From NCBI GenBank assembly GCA_037968955.1, contig JBBKWN010000037.1, positions 1 to 64,000 of the forward strand: 64,000 nucleotides of DNA. The letters are read 5' to 3'. The notes beneath the pieces are model-generated. The model saw nothing but the letters and a program-made list of their open reading frames with translations, made no database searches and was not told where the DNA came from. The stretch is from Pararheinheimera sp037968955. Lineage in GTDB: Bacteria > Pseudomonadota > Gammaproteobacteria > Enterobacterales > Alteromonadaceae. Positions 54,214-63,042 of the stretch are shown here, piece after piece. Position 1 is the stretch's first letter; every line of letters begins with the position of its first letter. The position numbers and the translations under genes were made by a program.

Positions 54214-54228
54214 TGGCATATTTATTGC
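54214..54228 (+). promoter_or_regulatory. Sigma-54 promoter of the PEP-CTERM gene
   Basis: TGGCATATTTATTGC has GG at -24 and GC at -12 with exact spacing and matches TGGCA-N6-TTGC; only the C6 and G7 of the full consensus differ. The transcription start would be near 54240, about 30 bases before the ATG. Confidence 0.7.
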
Positions 54229-54270
54229 CTAATTTAAGTTAGTGAAGTTTCAGATGCCAAGGGAGTGTCG

Positions 54271-55062
54271 ATGTTGAATAAAAGTTTGTTAAAATCAGTG
54301 GTATTGATGGCTGGTTTAATGTCAGTCCAAGCAAATGCTTCTTTAATCACGAATGGTAGCTTCGAACAAGCAGCAGCAGGTTCCTCTTTAACCTTTAGTG
54401 GTGATCAAATCGCTCGCGCATTCGGCGACTTAGCCGGTTTAGGCGAAGGTTTCAGTTGGGGTGTGTTCTCTGGTTTGCCAGGCTGGTCACACATTGCCGG
54501 TTATGGCCCTGGTATTGAAGTGCAAGCCAGCGGCACGCTGTCTTCTGCCGGCGGCACTATTAATAACAAGGCGGTTGATGGCAACCACTATCTGGAAATG
54601 GATACCCATTTCAACTACAAAACGCCGGGTAATAGCAACACCGGTATTTTCCAGTTACTGACGGGTTTAAATGTAGGTCAAACCTACGAATTATCGTTTT
54701 GGTATCGCGCTCGCGATACAGCAAGCGACAATAACGGTCTAAATGTCTACTGGAAAGCCAACGGTTCTGTTATCAACAAAACGAACGCTGACTATACATA
54801 CGACTACAGCGCTGCTCAAAACAACAACGCCAACTGGGTGAATTACAAAGAAAAAGTAATCGCTACTTCAACAGAGATGTTGATTGGTTTTGGTGGTGCT
54901 GGTGAAAAAATCTATAACCCAACGAAGAACACCGTAGCCGGTGGGAATGGCAAAGGCGCATTACTGGACATGGTCAGTCTGGTTGCAGTACCCGCACCTG
55001 CCACTATCGCTTTGTTCGGTTTAGCTGGTTTGGCACTGCTGTCTCGTCGCCGTAAAAGCTAA
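54271..55062 (+). CDS. PEP-CTERM sorting-domain protein (DUF642-like)
   Basis: A 263-residue secreted protein. A signal peptide ends near ANA, followed by a carbohydrate-binding-like beta domain (ITNGSFEQ, LPGW, GNHYLEMD, GIFQLLTGLNVGQTYELSFW) that resembles the DUF642/choice-of-anchor type. The C-terminus has VPAPA, a hydrophobic helix and a basic end (RRRKS), the PEP-CTERM signal cut by exosortase. ATG 54271 follows AGGGAG with five-base spacing. It lies between the two exopolysaccharide blocks and is read from a sigma-54 promoter. Confidence 0.88.
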   Translation: MLNKSLLKSVVLMAGLMSVQANASLITNGSFEQAAAGSSLTFSGDQIARAFGDLAGLGEGFSWGVFSGLPGWSHIAGYGPGIEVQASGTLSSAGGTINNKAVDGNHYLEMDTHFNYKTPGNSNTGIFQLLTGLNVGQTYELSFWYRARDTASDNNGLNVYWKANGSVINKTNADYTYDYSAAQNNNANWVNYKEKVIATSTEMLIGFGGAGEKIYNPTKNTVAGGNGKGALLDMVSLVAVPAPATIALFGLAGLALLSRRRKS

Positions 55063-55084
55063 TTTTCTGCATTGCAGAGAAATG

Positions 55085-55112
55085 AAAAAGCCGTCTACTG
55101 ACGGCTTTTTTT
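55085..55112. terminator. Bidirectional terminator between PEP-CTERM gene and manB
   Basis: GCCGTC and GACGGC form a 6-bp stem with a 4-base loop, flanked by five A on one side and seven T on the other. Confidence 0.9.
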
Positions 55113-55122
55113 CGTTTCAACA

Positions 55123-56526
55123 TCACCGCAATGAATGTTCAGGCCATTCACCGCTCAATAGCACCGATAGCTCGGCTGTTTTTTGCTGCATCAAGGCAAT
55201 ATCGGCGCGACTTTCTACATTCAACCGCACTAACGGTTCAGTATTGGAGCTACGTAAGTTAAAACGCCAGTCGTTAAATTCTAAGCTAATACCATCGGTG
55301 TGATCGACCGCGATAGCATCCGGCTGATAGCGCGCTAATATTTTTAGTAGCATTGACGCGGGCTCTGCGATGGTAAAATTAATCTCGCCAGAGGATGGGA
55401 ACGCCCCAATCCGTTGTTGTACTAACTCCGATAATGGCAGCGCTTTGACACACATTAATTCAGCCACCAGCAACCACGGGATCATGCCACTGTCACAATA
55501 GGCAAAATCTCGAAAATAGTGATGTGCACTCATTTCGCCGCCATACACCGCATCTTCTAAGCGCATGCGCTCTTTAATAAAAGCATGCCCCGTCTTTGAC
55601 TGCACCGCCTGCCCACCCGCCTGCTCGACTAAATCGATGGTATTCCAGGTTAAACGTGGATCGTGAATAATGCGCGCACCGGGGTTTTTCTGCAAAAACG
55701 CTTCGGCCAGTAAACCAACAATATAATAACCTTCGATAAAAATGCCCTTTTCATCAAACAAAAAGCAGCGATCAAAATCACCATCCCAAGCCACCCCAAA
55801 ATCCGCTTGATGTGCCAATACGGCGGCTGCAGTATCGGCTCGATTTTCCGGCAATAATGGGTTTGGGATCCCATTTGGAAAAGTTGCATCGGGCTGATGA
55901 TGCACTTTTATAAATTGAATGGGCACCTGCTTTGCCGCAAAGGCTTGTTCTAGCGCGTCAACGACATGCCCAGCAGTGCCGTTGCCCGAATTGACGACAA
56001 TTTTCAGTGGCTTGCAGTTTTCAGGGTTGATGTAACCCATTAAATGCTCCGTGAACTCAGCAAGCACAGACTGCTGCCGATAACTGCCACGCGGCGCTAT
56101 GGTACGAAAGTTGCCCTGTTCGGCAATGGCTTGAATGTCAAATAACCCGGTATCACCACTGATTGGCCGAGCACCTTTTTGTACCAGCTTCATCCCGTTG
56201 TAATCTAATGGATTATGACTGGCGGTTACTTCAATCCCACCACAGACACCTAAATGAAAAGTAGCAAAATACACTTCTTCGGTGCCGGTCATGCCAAGGT
56301 CAATCACATCCACCCCAGCGTCCATCAAACCGTCCGCCAGCGCTAACTTAAGCGCTGCCGATGTTTCGCGTACGTCACCACCGACCACCACCGTTTTCGC
56401 GTGCAAATATTCACCAAAAGCGCGACCAATACGGTAAGCGATATCGTTGTCGAGTTGTTCACCTAACTTGCCACGAATATCGTAGGCTTTGACACAACTG
56501 ATTTTACGGAACAAATTATCTACCAT
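55123..56526 (-). CDS. manB: Phosphomannomutase
   Basis: A 467-residue alpha-D-phosphohexomutase that converts mannose-6-phosphate to mannose-1-phosphate for GDP-mannose. The catalytic phosphoserine loop is TASHNPLDYNGMK near residue 99, the metal loop DGDFDRC near residue 243, the sugar loop GGEMSAHHYF near residue 326, and the phosphate-binding RSSNTEPLVR near residue 431. It follows manC by three bases. Confidence 0.95.
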   Translation of the reverse strand: MVDNLFRKISCVKAYDIRGKLGEQLDNDIAYRIGRAFGEYLHAKTVVVGGDVRETSAALKLALADGLMDAGVDVIDLGMTGTEEVYFATFHLGVCGGIEVTASHNPLDYNGMKLVQKGARPISGDTGLFDIQAIAEQGNFRTIAPRGSYRQQSVLAEFTEHLMGYINPENCKPLKIVVNSGNGTAGHVVDALEQAFAAKQVPIQFIKVHHQPDATFPNGIPNPLLPENRADTAAAVLAHQADFGVAWDGDFDRCFLFDEKGIFIEGYYIVGLLAEAFLQKNPGARIIHDPRLTWNTIDLVEQAGGQAVQSKTGHAFIKERMRLEDAVYGGEMSAHHYFRDFAYCDSGMIPWLLVAELMCVKALPLSELVQQRIGAFPSSGEINFTIAEPASMLLKILARYQPDAIAVDHTDGISLEFNDWRFNLRSSNTEPLVRLNVESRADIALMQQKTAELSVLLSGEWPEHSLR

Positions 56527-56529
56527 CGC

Positions 56530-57948
56530 TTAAGCCCTACCATAACGGTCTTCGAACCGAACAATATCATCTTCACCTAAATAGGAGCCAGACTGCACTT
56601 CAATCAGTTCTAGCGGCACTTTGCCTGGGTTTTCCAAGGCATGCACGGCAGTAATAGGAATATAGACCGACTGATTTTCAGTTAAATATCGGTCAACACC
56701 ATCAATAGTCACTTTGGCGGTTCCCGATACCACAATCCAGTGTTCGGCGCGGTGATGGTGCATCTGTACTGACAACTTTGCACCGGGTTTAACCGTTATG
56801 CGTTTAACCTGAAAACGTTCGCCCTGATCAACTGAATCATATTTACCCCAAGGCCGGTACACTTCCCGGTGAAAGGTCACTTCTGGCCGGCCGGCGGCTT
56901 TAAGTTGATTGACGATGGCTTTGACGTCTTGCGCCTGATCTTTATGCGCCACCAGCACCGCATCTTTGGTGCTGATGATCACCAAATCAGAGACACCGAC
57001 TGTGGCAATCAATTGCTGCTCAGAACGGACAAAACAATTCTGGCTATTTTCAGTCAAGACATCACCTTGCAATACGTTGCCGTTTTGATCTTTATCAGCC
57101 ACTTGCCACAAGGCGGCAAAACCACCCACATCATTCCAGCCCGCATCCAATGGCACCACCACCACCGCATCCGAACCGATGGCGGTTAATGGCTCCATAA
57201 TGGCGTAATCAATTGAATCATCCGGACAGGCAATAAAAGCGGCTTTATTAATACGGATAAAATCCATGTCTGGCGTTTGCTCGGTAAGCGCAGCCACACA
57301 GGCTTGGTAAATATCGGGGCGAAACGTCTGCAGTTGTTGTAAATAGGCGGAGGCCTTAAACATAAACATACCGCTGTTCCAGTAATATTCACCGGTTTGC
57401 AAATATTGCTCAGCGGTAGCGGCATTTGGCTTTTCTACAAAGGATTTTACAAAATACGCGTCGCTGGCAACGCCGCCGCGGCGAATATAACCATAACCGG
57501 TTTCAGCATGGGTCGGCACAATGCCAAAGGTGACCAGTTTGCCACTATTGGCAAATTGCGCAGCTTGCTGCACTGCCACTTGAAAAGCGTCGGTATCGGC
57601 AATGATATGATCAGCCGCCAGCACCAGCAATATCGGGTCGTCACCTAACTGCACCGCTTTAAGCGCCGCCAAGGCAATGGCCGGCGCGGTATTGCGGCCA
57701 ACCGGCTCGAGTAAAATTGCAGCGTCATAAATATTCAACTGCCGTAACTGTTCGGCCGCGATAAAACGATGATCTTCATTACAAATGAGTAACGGCGCGC
57801 TATGCGCGATACCGGCTAAACGCAACAGGGTTTGCTGCAACATCGAGTGGGCGCCGGTAAGCGCCAGAAATTGTTTTGGATAATTGCCGCGTGACAGCGG
57901 CCACAAACGCGTCCCTGAACCACCAGCCATAATTACGGGCATAAACAT
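56530..57948 (-). CDS. manC: Mannose-1-phosphate guanylyltransferase / mannose-6-phosphate isomerase
   Basis: A 472-residue bifunctional enzyme. The nucleotidyltransferase domain starts MAGGSGTRLWPLSR (about residue 7) with FVEKP near 170; the C-terminal cupin (mannose-6-phosphate isomerase type II) has RPWGKYDSVDQG and QMHHHRAEHW. The pair manC-manB makes GDP-mannose, feeding gmd and fcl in the same cluster. Start ATG 57948 has AGGA eight bases upstream. Confidence 0.95.
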   Translation of the reverse strand: MFMPVIMAGGSGTRLWPLSRGNYPKQFLALTGAHSMLQQTLLRLAGIAHSAPLLICNEDHRFIAAEQLRQLNIYDAAILLEPVGRNTAPAIALAALKAVQLGDDPILLVLAADHIIADTDAFQVAVQQAAQFANSGKLVTFGIVPTHAETGYGYIRRGGVASDAYFVKSFVEKPNAATAEQYLQTGEYYWNSGMFMFKASAYLQQLQTFRPDIYQACVAALTEQTPDMDFIRINKAAFIACPDDSIDYAIMEPLTAIGSDAVVVVPLDAGWNDVGGFAALWQVADKDQNGNVLQGDVLTENSQNCFVRSEQQLIATVGVSDLVIISTKDAVLVAHKDQAQDVKAIVNQLKAAGRPEVTFHREVYRPWGKYDSVDQGERFQVKRITVKPGAKLSVQMHHHRAEHWIVVSGTAKVTIDGVDRYLTENQSVYIPITAVHALENPGKVPLELIEVQSGSYLGEDDIVRFEDRYGRA

Positions 57949-58114
57949 TATTAAAGTCCTGTTTAATCAATTGTTCCAAGACGTTAGTCTGACCAAGCGA
58001 CCGTGGCATGTCAACAACAAAGCCAGTACTAGGCACTGTGACAACTATCCAAACAAAACCGCCATAACATCGGCCGCATAGCCACGTCATTCGTGTAATA
58101 GAGCATCCAACGCC

Positions 58115-58570
58115 TCAACGCTGCCGGGTCGGTAAAAACAGCAATTTCCACAAACAATACCAAACAAATACCGCCAGCAGCCAGCCGGTCATCGACATCT
58201 GAAAATCTGACCAGGTGGCGCTTCGAAACGGCAGCAACGACTGCACCGATTCGTCCAGCGCATAAAGTAACGCTACCAACACAAAAAAGCTCTGCTGCAT
58301 ACGCCGGTTTTTGCGATACAAACGCACCATCCAGCCGATACAAAGCGGTAATAAAAGACCAAGGGTAAAATGCATCGGCTTATCACTGCCAATCCACGCT
58401 TCTATTTGAAGCAGCAGCGGTGCGCCTGCCAGCAGGTACTTCGCCCCCCACAGCCCCAACATCAAACAAAGTGCGATAAAGACCGATAGATCAACCAGCC
58501 AACGGCCGTGATTAATCCATTGTTTTTTTCGATGATCTGCCAAGTGCCTTCCTTTTAAATAATCAACCAT
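58115..58570 (-). CDS. VanZ-like membrane protein
   Basis: A 151-residue protein with about four transmembrane helices. The DKPMHFTLGLLLPL segment and DESVQSLLPFRSATWSDFQMSMTG (Asp-Glu-x-x-Gln, phenylalanine-rich) fit the VanZ-like family, whose biochemical role is unknown but which is common in exopolysaccharide loci. Its ATG directly follows the stop of the flippase-like gene; 166 bases then separate it from manC. Confidence 0.78.
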   Translation of the reverse strand: MVDYLKGRHLADHRKKQWINHGRWLVDLSVFIALCLMLGLWGAKYLLAGAPLLLQIEAWIGSDKPMHFTLGLLLPLCIGWMVRLYRKNRRMQQSFFVLVALLYALDESVQSLLPFRSATWSDFQMSMTGWLLAVFVWYCLWKLLFLPTRQR

Positions 58571-60049
58571 TTAATCCTTCGCCACGCCTGCTGCACAAAA
58601 AGGTAACCGCCGTACTAACACCACCAGCCATACACCTAACACCACTTCACCCGCCAACACGCCCCACAAACTTGCAATAGGCCCGCCTAACCACCAGCAC
58701 AACAGCACCAACGGCACTGTGAACAGCGCTGAGGCGTAAGTGGCGCGCGCCAGCGGTGAAAATTGGTCAGCGGCCTGTAACAGCGCGGTAGCGGGTGAAC
58801 GTAATGCCCGTAGCAGTGCAATCAAGCTCCACAACAGCATTGCATTGATGAATAACATCCGACTACTGACATCAGGCCACAGCCACTGTGGCAGCCAGCG
58901 GTCAACGACCACTAGCACGACCACATTGGCAACAAAGGCCCAGATAGCCACCCACTGCAACTGCTTGCTGAGTTGACGGACAAGCTCAAATTGCTCGCTC
59001 GACAAGGCTTTAACCAGCAATGGTCGTTCACTTTGCTGCAAACTGCCAAACACCACGGCTAACGGCCGAAAAAATAACATCGCCGCAGCAATGGGCGCAA
59101 AAGCGGCGCCGCCCGAGAGCAACACCAACACATAACTATGAAAATTGGCGGTAGCTTCTACCGTCAACACGCCAAATAGCGCAGGCTTGCCTTGTCGCGA
59201 AAAACCACTTTTTGTGGCCCGCCAATCGGTGCTGGCGCGCAGCACATTCAGCATCCCGCGGATAAATGGCTGGAGCGCCACCATCGCCGAGAGCAGCAGC
59301 AACAGCGCGATCACTGGCAGACTTAACCAGTTACTACCCCAAACCACCAGCACTGAGACCATAAGGACGCCGCTAAACAGGAAGTCCGAACGTACCAGCA
59401 GGCTCACTTGACGGTTTTGCCATTCGCAGCGGCAATACCAACGTAATAATTGCAGCCAGCCCGCCAGCGCCATGCTGCAGCTTAACCAGATATCGGCGCT
59501 GACAAACCATAAATACGCACCTTGCACCAAGGCAATGACACTTGCGATAGTAAGCGCCAGCACTAAAAAACCTTTGATAGCGCCGAAGTTGCCATCCGGG
59601 CGCGATGCGAAAGCTTGCCCGCCTGAGCGACGCTGGTCGTTGCCTGATAACGCGCTTGCAGTGCCGCTATTCATTAAAATCAATAACGGTGACGCCACTA
59701 ACGCATTGATCAACGCCATCCCCAAGGCTTGCAGCACCAGCACAAAAGTAAAGCTGCCGTAATCAGCTGGCGACGCTTCTTGTAATAATAAATACGCCAC
59801 TAAAAATGACGCCAACGCCAATAAAACATTGGCTGCAAGCTGCTGATATTTCATCAACGGCGCTTTTATCAATGGCAGTTTTATCAATGACAGTTTCATG
59901 AATGGCAGTTTCATCAGCAGCACTTGCATCGAACCAGCGCTCGCTGATGGTGACGGCTGTTGTAGTTGCGTAGTGCTGTGCCATTGCGAAGCCATGCGCT
60001 GTTTGGTAGCCCTACGCAGTTTTGGAGCAACGTGCGACTGCCAAGCCAT
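58571..60049 (-). CDS. Polysaccharide flippase-like membrane protein with N-terminal repeats
   Basis: A protein of up to 492 residues with 12 or so hydrophobic helices starting near residue 73 (YQQLAANVLLALASFLVAYLL), consistent with a Wzx-like or polysaccharide-export membrane protein, though the sequence is divergent. No ribosome site is visible before ATG 60049. The first 66 residues look unlike any flippase N-terminus: a basic lead, then five copies of a (M/I)K-x-P/S-L unit. The true start may be ATG 59853 (MKYQQ). Confidence 0.65.
   Translation of the reverse strand: MAWQSHVAPKLRRATKQRMASQWHSTTQLQQPSPSASAGSMQVLLMKLPFMKLSLIKLPLIKAPLMKYQQLAANVLLALASFLVAYLLLQEASPADYGSFTFVLVLQALGMALINALVASPLLILMNSGTASALSGNDQRRSGGQAFASRPDGNFGAIKGFLVLALTIASVIALVQGAYLWFVSADIWLSCSMALAGWLQLLRWYCRCEWQNRQVSLLVRSDFLFSGVLMVSVLVVWGSNWLSLPVIALLLLLSAMVALQPFIRGMLNVLRASTDWRATKSGFSRQGKPALFGVLTVEATANFHSYVLVLLSGGAAFAPIAAAMLFFRPLAVVFGSLQQSERPLLVKALSSEQFELVRQLSKQLQWVAIWAFVANVVVLVVVDRWLPQWLWPDVSSRMLFINAMLLWSLIALLRALRSPATALLQAADQFSPLARATYASALFTVPLVLLCWWLGGPIASLWGVLAGEVVLGVWLVVLVRRLPFCAAGVAKD
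59850..59924. repeat. Five 15-bp tandem repeats inside the flippase-like gene
   Basis: Units at 59850, 59865, 59880, 59895 and 59910 share TT(T/C)AT(C/G)AA(T/C)G(G/A)CAGT with a few changes. Each unit keeps the reading frame and carries a Met- or Ile-Lys pair. Confidence 0.85.
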
Positions 60050-60067
60050 GTCAACAAAGCGGCAGTG

Positions 60068-61123
60068 TTAACCACGTAACACCTCGGCATGTTGTAAAAA
60101 CCATTGATACGTGTCCGCTAACCCTGCCGGTAAAGAGATGCTCGACTGCCAGCCGAGCTGGTGTAACTTACTAACATCTAATAATTTTTGCGGTGTACCT
60201 TCGGGTTTTGTCACATCAAACTGCAACACACCGCGATACCCAACCACTTTGGCGATGTCACAAGCGAGCTGGGCAATAGTGACATCGGTGCCACTACCAA
60301 TATTCAGGTGGCGTTGTTGGTTTTGCGTCAACTGCTGATAAGTATGTGAACTTAGCTGCATTACGTGCCAAGTCGCGGCCGCTAAATCATCGACATGCAA
60401 AAATTCACGGCGCGCTTGGCCACTGCCCCAAATGTCGACCGTTGGCGCTTGCGCCCTTGCTGCCTGATGCAACCGTCGCAGTAAGCCTGGGATCACATGA
60501 CTATGCTCTGGGTGAAAATTATCCCAAGGGCCGTATAAATTGGTTGGCATCACCGCACGAAAATCGCAGCCATACTGACGATAGTAACTTTCACACAATT
60601 TTAAACCGGCAATTTTGGCAATTGCATACGGCTCGTTGCTTGGCTCCAACGCACCGGTTAATAACGCACTTTCGGACATTGGCTGTGACGCGAATTTTGG
60701 ATAAATACAACTTGAACCCAACATCATCAGTTGCTGCACGCCCTGTTGCCAAGCGCTATGCACCAAATTAGCTTCAATTAACAAGTTCTGATAAATAAAT
60801 TCTGCAGGTAACTGCTGATTGGCAACAATGCCCCCCACTTTCGCAGCAGCAACAATCACCCAATCGGGTCGCTGTTGCGCGAAAAACTGCTCGACTTCGG
60901 CTTGCCTTGTTAAATCCAGTTCGGCTTTACTGCGAACCAATAGCTCAATACCGGGTTGGCTGGCCAACAACCGCTGCAATGCCCGGCCGACCATGCCCTG
61001 ATGCCCAGCCAGAAAAACCCGTTTTGGTGATGCCTCGGCAGTAGTTGTTTGCATCGTTGAGTAAGTAGTTGAGTAAGTCGTTGAGTAAGTAGTTGGCTTA
61101 GTAGTTGTCATTGCTATAACCAT
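60068..61123 (-). CDS. fcl: GDP-L-fucose synthase
   Basis: A 351-residue SDR enzyme, epimerase and reductase in GDP-fucose synthesis. The NAD(P) motif AGHQGMVGRAL begins about residue 39. The catalytic set is visible in MLGSSCIYP, and YAIAKIAGLKLCE (YxxxK), with the SDR end RREFLHVDDLA. Typical Fcl starts near residue 34; the first 23 or so residues consist of Thr/Tyr/Ser repeats. The start is uncertain: ATG 61123, 61111 and 61054 are all in frame and none has a good ribosome site. It overlaps gmd. Confidence 0.93.
   Translation of the reverse strand: MVIAMTTTKPTTYSTTYSTTYSTMQTTTAEASPKRVFLAGHQGMVGRALQRLLASQPGIELLVRSKAELDLTRQAEVEQFFAQQRPDWVIVAAAKVGGIVANQQLPAEFIYQNLLIEANLVHSAWQQGVQQLMMLGSSCIYPKFASQPMSESALLTGALEPSNEPYAIAKIAGLKLCESYYRQYGCDFRAVMPTNLYGPWDNFHPEHSHVIPGLLRRLHQAARAQAPTVDIWGSGQARREFLHVDDLAAATWHVMQLSSHTYQQLTQNQQRHLNIGSGTDVTIAQLACDIAKVVGYRGVLQFDVTKPEGTPQKLLDVSKLHQLGWQSSISLPAGLADTYQWFLQHAEVLRG
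61056..61103. repeat. Four 12-bp tandem repeats at the fcl N-terminus
   Basis: GTTGAGTAAGTA (61056), GTTGAGTAAGTC (61068), GTTGAGTAAGTA (61080), GTTGGCTTAGTA (61092). Read on the minus strand they code for a repeating Thr-Tyr-Ser-Thr unit. Confidence 0.85.
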
Positions 61124-62213
61124 GCTGCTGTAATAACAGCTGTTTTTTTGCCTGATGCCAATCGGCCTGCATCATCTGTTGACACAACATGGCAAAACTA
61201 CAGCTCGGTTTCCAGCCCAGCAGGCGCTGCGCTTTACTGGCATCACCTTGTAATGAATCGACCTCGGCCGGGCGAAAATAGCGCGGATCAACCCGAACTA
61301 TTACATCACCTAAGCGTAAGTCCGGTGTTTTTGCCGAGTCGACCGCCACCACCGTGGCTATTTCATCGACGCCGGTACCGGAAAATTGCAATAAAATACC
61401 TAATTCAGCCGCCGCTTGTAGCACAAACTCTCGCACTGAATGCTGCTCACCGGTGGCAATGACATAGTCTTCAGCGGTTTGTTGTTGAAGCATCGCCCAA
61501 ACCATTTCCATGTAATCGCGCGCATGACCCCAATCTCGCTTGGCATCTAGATTACCCAAATACAAACAAGTTTGCGCTTTGGTCGCGATGGCCGCCAAAG
61601 CGCGGGTAATTTTGCGGGTGACAAAAGTCTCACCGCGGCGCGGCGATTCATGATTAAACAAAATGCCGTTACAGGCATACATGCCATAAGACTCACGGTA
61701 ATTAACGGTGATCCAATAGGCATATAGTTTTGCCACCGCATAAGGCGAGCGTGGATAAAATGGCGTCGCTTCGGTTTGCACTTGCTGTTGCACCAACCCA
61801 TATAACTCCGACGTCGACGCCTGAAAAAACTTGCAGTGTCCGGCAAGTCCTGCCTGGCGAATGGCTTCTAATAACCGCAAAGTGCCTAAAGCATCGACAT
61901 CAGCGGTGTATTCCGGCGCCTCAAACGACACCGCGACATGGCTTTGTGCGGCCAGGTTATACACTTCGTCAGGTCGAATTTTTGCCACTAAAGCCGCCAG
62001 GCTGCTACCGTCCGTCATGTCACCATAATGCAAAAACAATTGCGGTGACTGATCATGTGGATCTTGATAAATATGATCAATCCGCGCGGTATTTAACGAC
62101 GATGAACGACGTTTAATGCCATGCACAATATAATTTTTTGCCAGCAGTATTTCAGCCAGATAAGACCCATCCTGACCGGTGATCCCGGTAATTAACGCGA
62201 CCTTTTGTTGCAT
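61098..62213 (-). CDS. gmd: GDP-mannose 4,6-dehydratase
   Basis: A 371-residue SDR enzyme making GDP-4-keto-6-deoxymannose. NADP motif ITGITGQDGSYLAE starts at residue 8; QASTSELYGLVQ contains the catalytic Thr/Glu; YAVAKLYAYW provides YxxxK; NHESPRRGETFVTRK is the substrate region. ATG 62213 (MQQKV) fits the family N-terminus better than ATG 62222, which is only two bases from AAGG. Provides the substrate of fcl. Confidence 0.96.
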   Translation of the reverse strand: MQQKVALITGITGQDGSYLAEILLAKNYIVHGIKRRSSSLNTARIDHIYQDPHDQSPQLFLHYGDMTDGSSLAALVAKIRPDEVYNLAAQSHVAVSFEAPEYTADVDALGTLRLLEAIRQAGLAGHCKFFQASTSELYGLVQQQVQTEATPFYPRSPYAVAKLYAYWITVNYRESYGMYACNGILFNHESPRRGETFVTRKITRALAAIATKAQTCLYLGNLDAKRDWGHARDYMEMVWAMLQQQTAEDYVIATGEQHSVREFVLQAAAELGILLQFSGTGVDEIATVVAVDSAKTPDLRLGDVIVRVDPRYFRPAEVDSLQGDASKAQRLLGWKPSCSFAMLCQQMMQADWHQAKKQLLLQQHGYSNDNY

Positions 62214-62238
62214 GTGTGCCATTGCCTTTGGTTAATGT

Positions 62239-63042
62239 TTATTTGTCGGACAGCGCTTTTATCATACTGCCGAAGTACTGCACGCCAAAGCGCAGCATAA
62301 ATCTGGGGTTATGTTTCAGATAACGTCCTGACAAACGCCGGGGTTCGCTTAACAGCCGAAACAGCCACTCCAGCCCTAACGCCTGCATTAAACGCGGTGC
62401 ATGCGCCTTACGCCCAGCAATAAAATCAAAAGCGGCGCCAACGCCCAGCATCACCGCGGGTAATTGCGATTGATGCGCCGCCATCCAATATTCTTGTTTT
62501 GGACAACCAAGCCCAACCAGCAGAATATCAACTTGTGTATCAATAATTTTTGCCACCTGCGCCTGATCTTCGCTGTCAGTGAGTGGCCGAAAGGGTGGCG
62601 CGTAGGCATAGACGATGTTCAATGCTGGAAACTTCTGGCGCAACACCAGTTTTAATTGATCCAGCAATGCTTGGTCTTGACCGCCGTAGATCCCCAGCCG
62701 CAACCCCGCGGCTTGCATGTGTTTGGCTAGTTCAAGGACTAAATCCAAACCTCGCACTTGCTGCGCGTGGTTGGCACCTAATAAACGCTGTGCCCAAAAC
62801 ACCGGCCGACCGTCGGCAAGCACCAGCCACGCCTGCTGCAATACCTTGGCAAACGCCACATCGTCAATGGCCTCCATGCACATATGCACATTGGCCAGAC
62901 AAACATAACCGCCTTGCTGGTGTTGCACCCGCTGCAAAATAGCCTCGACTGCTTGCTGGCGCGAGCGAATATGTACCAAGCTACCGACTACATCCATCAC
63001 GTCAATCACCTCAATCGGCGCTGAATTTTCGTTAACCACCAA
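62239..63042 (-). CDS. WecG/TagA/CpsF-family glycosyltransferase
   Basis: A 267-residue transferase of the GT26 type, which adds sugars such as ManNAc or glucuronate onto lipid-linked intermediates. The family motifs are present: ANVHMCMEA with VLADGRPVFW (substrate-binding Asp), RGLDLVLEL, YGGQDQALLDQL, and LVGLGCPKQEYWMA followed by GVGAAFDFIAGRKAHAPR. The C-terminal membrane-association segment is RRLSGRYLKHNPRF. It overlaps the preceding glycosyltransferase gene by 11 bases. Confidence 0.9.
   Translation of the reverse strand: MVVNENSAPIEVIDVMDVVGSLVHIRSRQQAVEAILQRVQHQQGGYVCLANVHMCMEAIDDVAFAKVLQQAWLVLADGRPVFWAQRLLGANHAQQVRGLDLVLELAKHMQAAGLRLGIYGGQDQALLDQLKLVLRQKFPALNIVYAYAPPFRPLTDSEDQAQVAKIIDTQVDILLVGLGCPKQEYWMAAHQSQLPAVMLGVGAAFDFIAGRKAHAPRLMQALGLEWLFRLLSEPRRLSGRYLKHNPRFMLRFGVQYFGSMIKALSDK

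Noticed and set aside
60346..60771. Plus-strand open frame inside fcl (141 codons)
   Set aside because: It is an antisense shadow of a well-conserved enzyme, without start signals or a recognisable domain.
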